Positions 62,386-64,000 of a stretch of DNA of 64,000 nt are shown here, one piece after another (position 1 is the first letter of the stretch; the number at the start of each line of letters is the position of its first letter). The notes beneath the pieces are model-generated. The model did no database searches. It saw only the letters and a program-made list of their open reading frames with translations, and was not told where the DNA came from. This DNA is from Candidatus Ferrigenium bremense (lineage in GTDB: Bacteria; Pseudomonadota; Gammaproteobacteria; Burkholderiales; Gallionellaceae). The translations under genes were made by a program, and so were the position numbers. Location of the stretch: the NCBI GenBank assembly GCA_019449635.1, contig JAGRPI010000004.1, positions 62,001 through 126,000 on the forward strand. The letters run 5' to 3'.

Positions 62386-62441
62386 CAGTAGTTGAGTCGC
62401 GAAATCAGGTTTCAAGTAAGCCTCGCTAGTTGCCAATTTGG

Positions 62442-63695
62442 TCAGGCTGCCTTCGATGGAAGAGGAATAACTTTTGCGCCATGTTGTGCGGCAGCAAGTT
62501 GTTTGCCCCACCAGTTGTACAATTTCACGCGTTCGTTGAATCGCTCTCCTCGGTCATAGGCGCGGGCGACCTCGTTGTCGTGGGCATGGTCAAGTGATAG
62601 TTCTACTACGTCACGCGCAAAGCCGTGATCGCGTGCCAAAGTTGAGAACGCGCTTCGCCAGCCGTGTGGACAATGCTTGCCATCCAGTTTTAAGGTTACT
62701 CGATAAGCTTTTTCGATGGACTCGCACCTGATGTGTTTGCCGCCTTGTGGCGATGGGAATACAAAGCCGCGCCCACCGAACATTTCGCGCCACTGACGTA
62801 GCTCGGAGGTAATTTCTGGTGACAGCGGAACACGATGATCTATATCACGCGTTTTGACCTTCATCTTTTTCCTGGGGATGACCCAGACGGGCTGGGCATC
62901 ATCAAGGTAAAACTCGCGCCATTCCGCGTCTACCACATTGCCGATGCGCATGGCTGTATAGGCGCAGAGGCGCTGTGCCATACGTACCGAAGGTGATAGG
63001 CGGGAAGCTTCCGCACGGCGCAATACATCTCCCAGTGACGGAAAGTCGAGCAAGGCAGGCATCCGACCGGCGTTTTTCTTGCGCGGGAGCAGCTCGCGGG
63101 CGGGAAGGGCGGGATTGTCGCGGCACAGCCCCTTGGCCTGGGCATAGCGAAAAACGCCGTTCAGGTGCTGGAGGATGCGGGTGGCGGTTTCGAGCACGTC
63201 GCGCTTGTGGATGTCTTCGATGGCTTTTGCCACGATGGCGGGGGTGATGCTGGCGATGGGCAGTTTGCCTAGGGCTGGGTAGATGTCTCGCTCAAATGCC
63301 CGCGCCGACTTGGCATAATGGCCCGCGCTCCATTCTTTCTTTTTCATGGACAACCATTCGGCTGCTACATATATAAAGGTGTTGTCGCTCGCCGCGCTGG
63401 ATTCAGCCCGGCCAATGCGGCGCTGGGTGACAGGATCCTTGTTTTCCCGGAGGAGAGCTTTGACCTCGGTCAGCACAACGCGCGCCGCTGCCAAGGAAAT
63501 GGCAGGATAGGCGCCAATGGAATAGGTCTTTTCCTTGTCTTGGATTCGGTACTTGATCCGCCAACTAGCCGAACCAGCAGGTGTGATAAGGAGATACAGC
63601 CCCCCACCGTCTGAAAGCTTTTTGCCATGCGCCTTTTGAGCCATGAACGCCTTACAAGCCTTATCTGACAAGCGATTAAAAATACCCCCAGACAT
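62442..63695 (-). CDS. int: P4-type tyrosine integrase
   Basis: The 417-residue protein starts with the DUF4102-like arm-binding domain of P4 integrases (SDKACKAFM...KKLSDGGGLYLLITPAGSASWRIKYR). A core-binding domain and a catalytic domain follow, with R in AMRIGNVV, HGWRS (H-x-x-R), H in LDHAHDN and Tyr in VARAYDRGER. The gene points away from ssrA and begins about 160 bp from the tmRNA end, as usual for ssrA-specific islands. Confidence 0.95.
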   Translation of the reverse strand: MSGGIFNRLSDKACKAFMAQKAHGKKLSDGGGLYLLITPAGSASWRIKYRIQDKEKTYSIGAYPAISLAAARVVLTEVKALLRENKDPVTQRRIGRAESSAASDNTFIYVAAEWLSMKKKEWSAGHYAKSARAFERDIYPALGKLPIASITPAIVAKAIEDIHKRDVLETATRILQHLNGVFRYAQAKGLCRDNPALPARELLPRKKNAGRMPALLDFPSLGDVLRRAEASRLSPSVRMAQRLCAYTAMRIGNVVDAEWREFYLDDAQPVWVIPRKKMKVKTRDIDHRVPLSPEITSELRQWREMFGGRGFVFPSPQGGKHIRCESIEKAYRVTLKLDGKHCPHGWRSAFSTLARDHGFARDVVELSLDHAHDNEVARAYDRGERFNERVKLYNWWGKQLAAAQHGAKVIPLPSKAA

Positions 63696-63806
63696 GATTT
63701 TTCTCCAGTTCGATTTTATCGAGATACCCCCAATAATACCCCCATTCTGGCCGGATGCAACTGGATTTTGTGAAACCTTGCTGGACTATGTAATGGCGAA
63801 AAGCCT

Positions 63807-63835
63807 AAGAAAAACGCCGTCTCTAGGACGGCGTT
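63807..63835 (-). terminator. Rho-independent terminator of ssrA
   Basis: On the minus strand AACGCCGTC-CTAGA-GACGGCGTT forms a perfect 9-bp stem followed by a T run, about 22 bp after the tmRNA end. Copies at 34645 and 36031 lie with the att-like fragments. Confidence 0.9.
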
Positions 63836-63856
63836 GGACCCCGTTGGGGGTATTAT

Positions 63857-64000
63857 TGGTGGAGACGGCGGGAATTGAACCCGCGTCCGCAAGCACTCTA
63901 CAGGCAGTTCTACATACTTAGCCTGGCTGTTTGATTTGATCCCGGACACGCCAACCGGCGGGCTGGTACGGGACGAGTCACCTTGGTTTTAGCTTCGTGC
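63857..64000 (-). ncRNA. ssrA: tmRNA (SsrA), 3' part; 5' part outside window
   Basis: Read on the minus strand, the sequence ends GCGGACGCGGGTTC..., T-arm, GTCTCCACCA, the conserved tmRNA 3' end with encoded CCA at 63857. Only about 144 nt are inside the window; the tag frame and 5' end lie beyond. tmRNA rescues stalled ribosomes. The T-arm (63864-63888) is the attachment core of the island and is copied at 34698-34722. Confidence 0.93.

Larger units (their letters stand above)
34698..63888. mobile_element. Genomic island at ssrA (about 29 kb)
   Basis: Bounded on the left by the 25-bp tmRNA T-arm copy and on the right by the real ssrA end, next to a P4-type integrase. Contents are mosaic: fic copy 2, alpA, a Replic_Relax-like gene, small HTH genes, a nuclease, IS30 and an IS3 remnant on the left; an envelope stress/efflux block and a two-component system on the right. 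Several att-like fragments at 33438, 34698, 34824 and 36031 suggest repeated insertions rather than a single event. Whether the whole span moves as one unit is not shown. Confidence 0.65.

Overview
The window looks like a betaproteobacterial chromosome, perhaps of the Gallionellaceae/Nitrosomonadales kind. Supporting signs are an ileS-lspA-ispH cluster, EF-P with arginine at position 32 next to its rhamnosyltransferase earP, MntP, GAF-type nucleotide cyclases, cytochrome c' and several short repeat families in GC-rich DNA. The genus cannot be fixed from the sequence alone.

Layout. (1) 1-2817: core genes ileS (3' part), lspA, ispH and a tRNA-Thr(CGT). (2) 2768-17854: a 15-kb integrated element in that tRNA, bounded by a 52-bp direct repeat of the tRNA 3' half, with a tyrosine integrase at its right end. 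It carries an AlpA-like regulator, a Replic_Relax/MobC-type protein, a TraD-like coupling protein, F-type TraH and TraG, a RelE/ParE toxin-antitoxin pair and long hairpin-rich non-coding stretches. It has no recognisable relaxase and no complete type IV secretion system. It therefore resembles SGI1-like mobilisable islands that reshape a helper plasmid's mating apparatus. (3) 17920-33387: core genes, namely a MacAB-like exporter with MntP and a TumE/TumA pair lodged among its genes, two nucleotide cyclases, earP-efp, a Sel1 protein, a YbaN-like protein, a YdjM-like hydrolase and a DUF4124 protein. (4) 33438-64000: a second island, about 29 kb, inserted at the 3' end of ssrA (tmRNA). The real ssrA end and a P4-type integrase lie on the right. 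A 25-bp copy of the tmRNA T-arm and two more degenerate copies lie on the left, around a tandemly duplicated fic gene.

The ssrA island has a mobility/defence-like left part: fic x2, alpA, a second Replic_Relax-like gene, small HTH genes, a PD-(D/E)XK nuclease and an IS30 element. Its right part is an envelope block: a DMT transporter with a MocR regulator, an ABC exporter with HlyD adaptor and TolC, Spy/CpxP-like proteins, ExbB-ExbD-TonB-like genes, LpxR, cytochrome c', an EF-hand protein, MipA/OmpV and an OmpR/EnvZ-type two-component system. The Spy-like gene and mipA share a duplicated promoter and leader with a CpxR-like GTAAC-N5-GTGAC site, which suggests that the two-component system controls them.

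The most novel signal is a compact structured motif present in both islands (6338-6395 and 38011-38069), each time downstream of a Replic_Relax-type gene. An outer stem encloses two hairpins with identical TGGG loops, and the stem sequences differ between copies by compensatory changes. It could be a transfer origin or a structured RNA of a family of mobilisable elements. A second repeated motif (40639-40797 and 62246-62385) also keeps its hairpins with base-pair changes.
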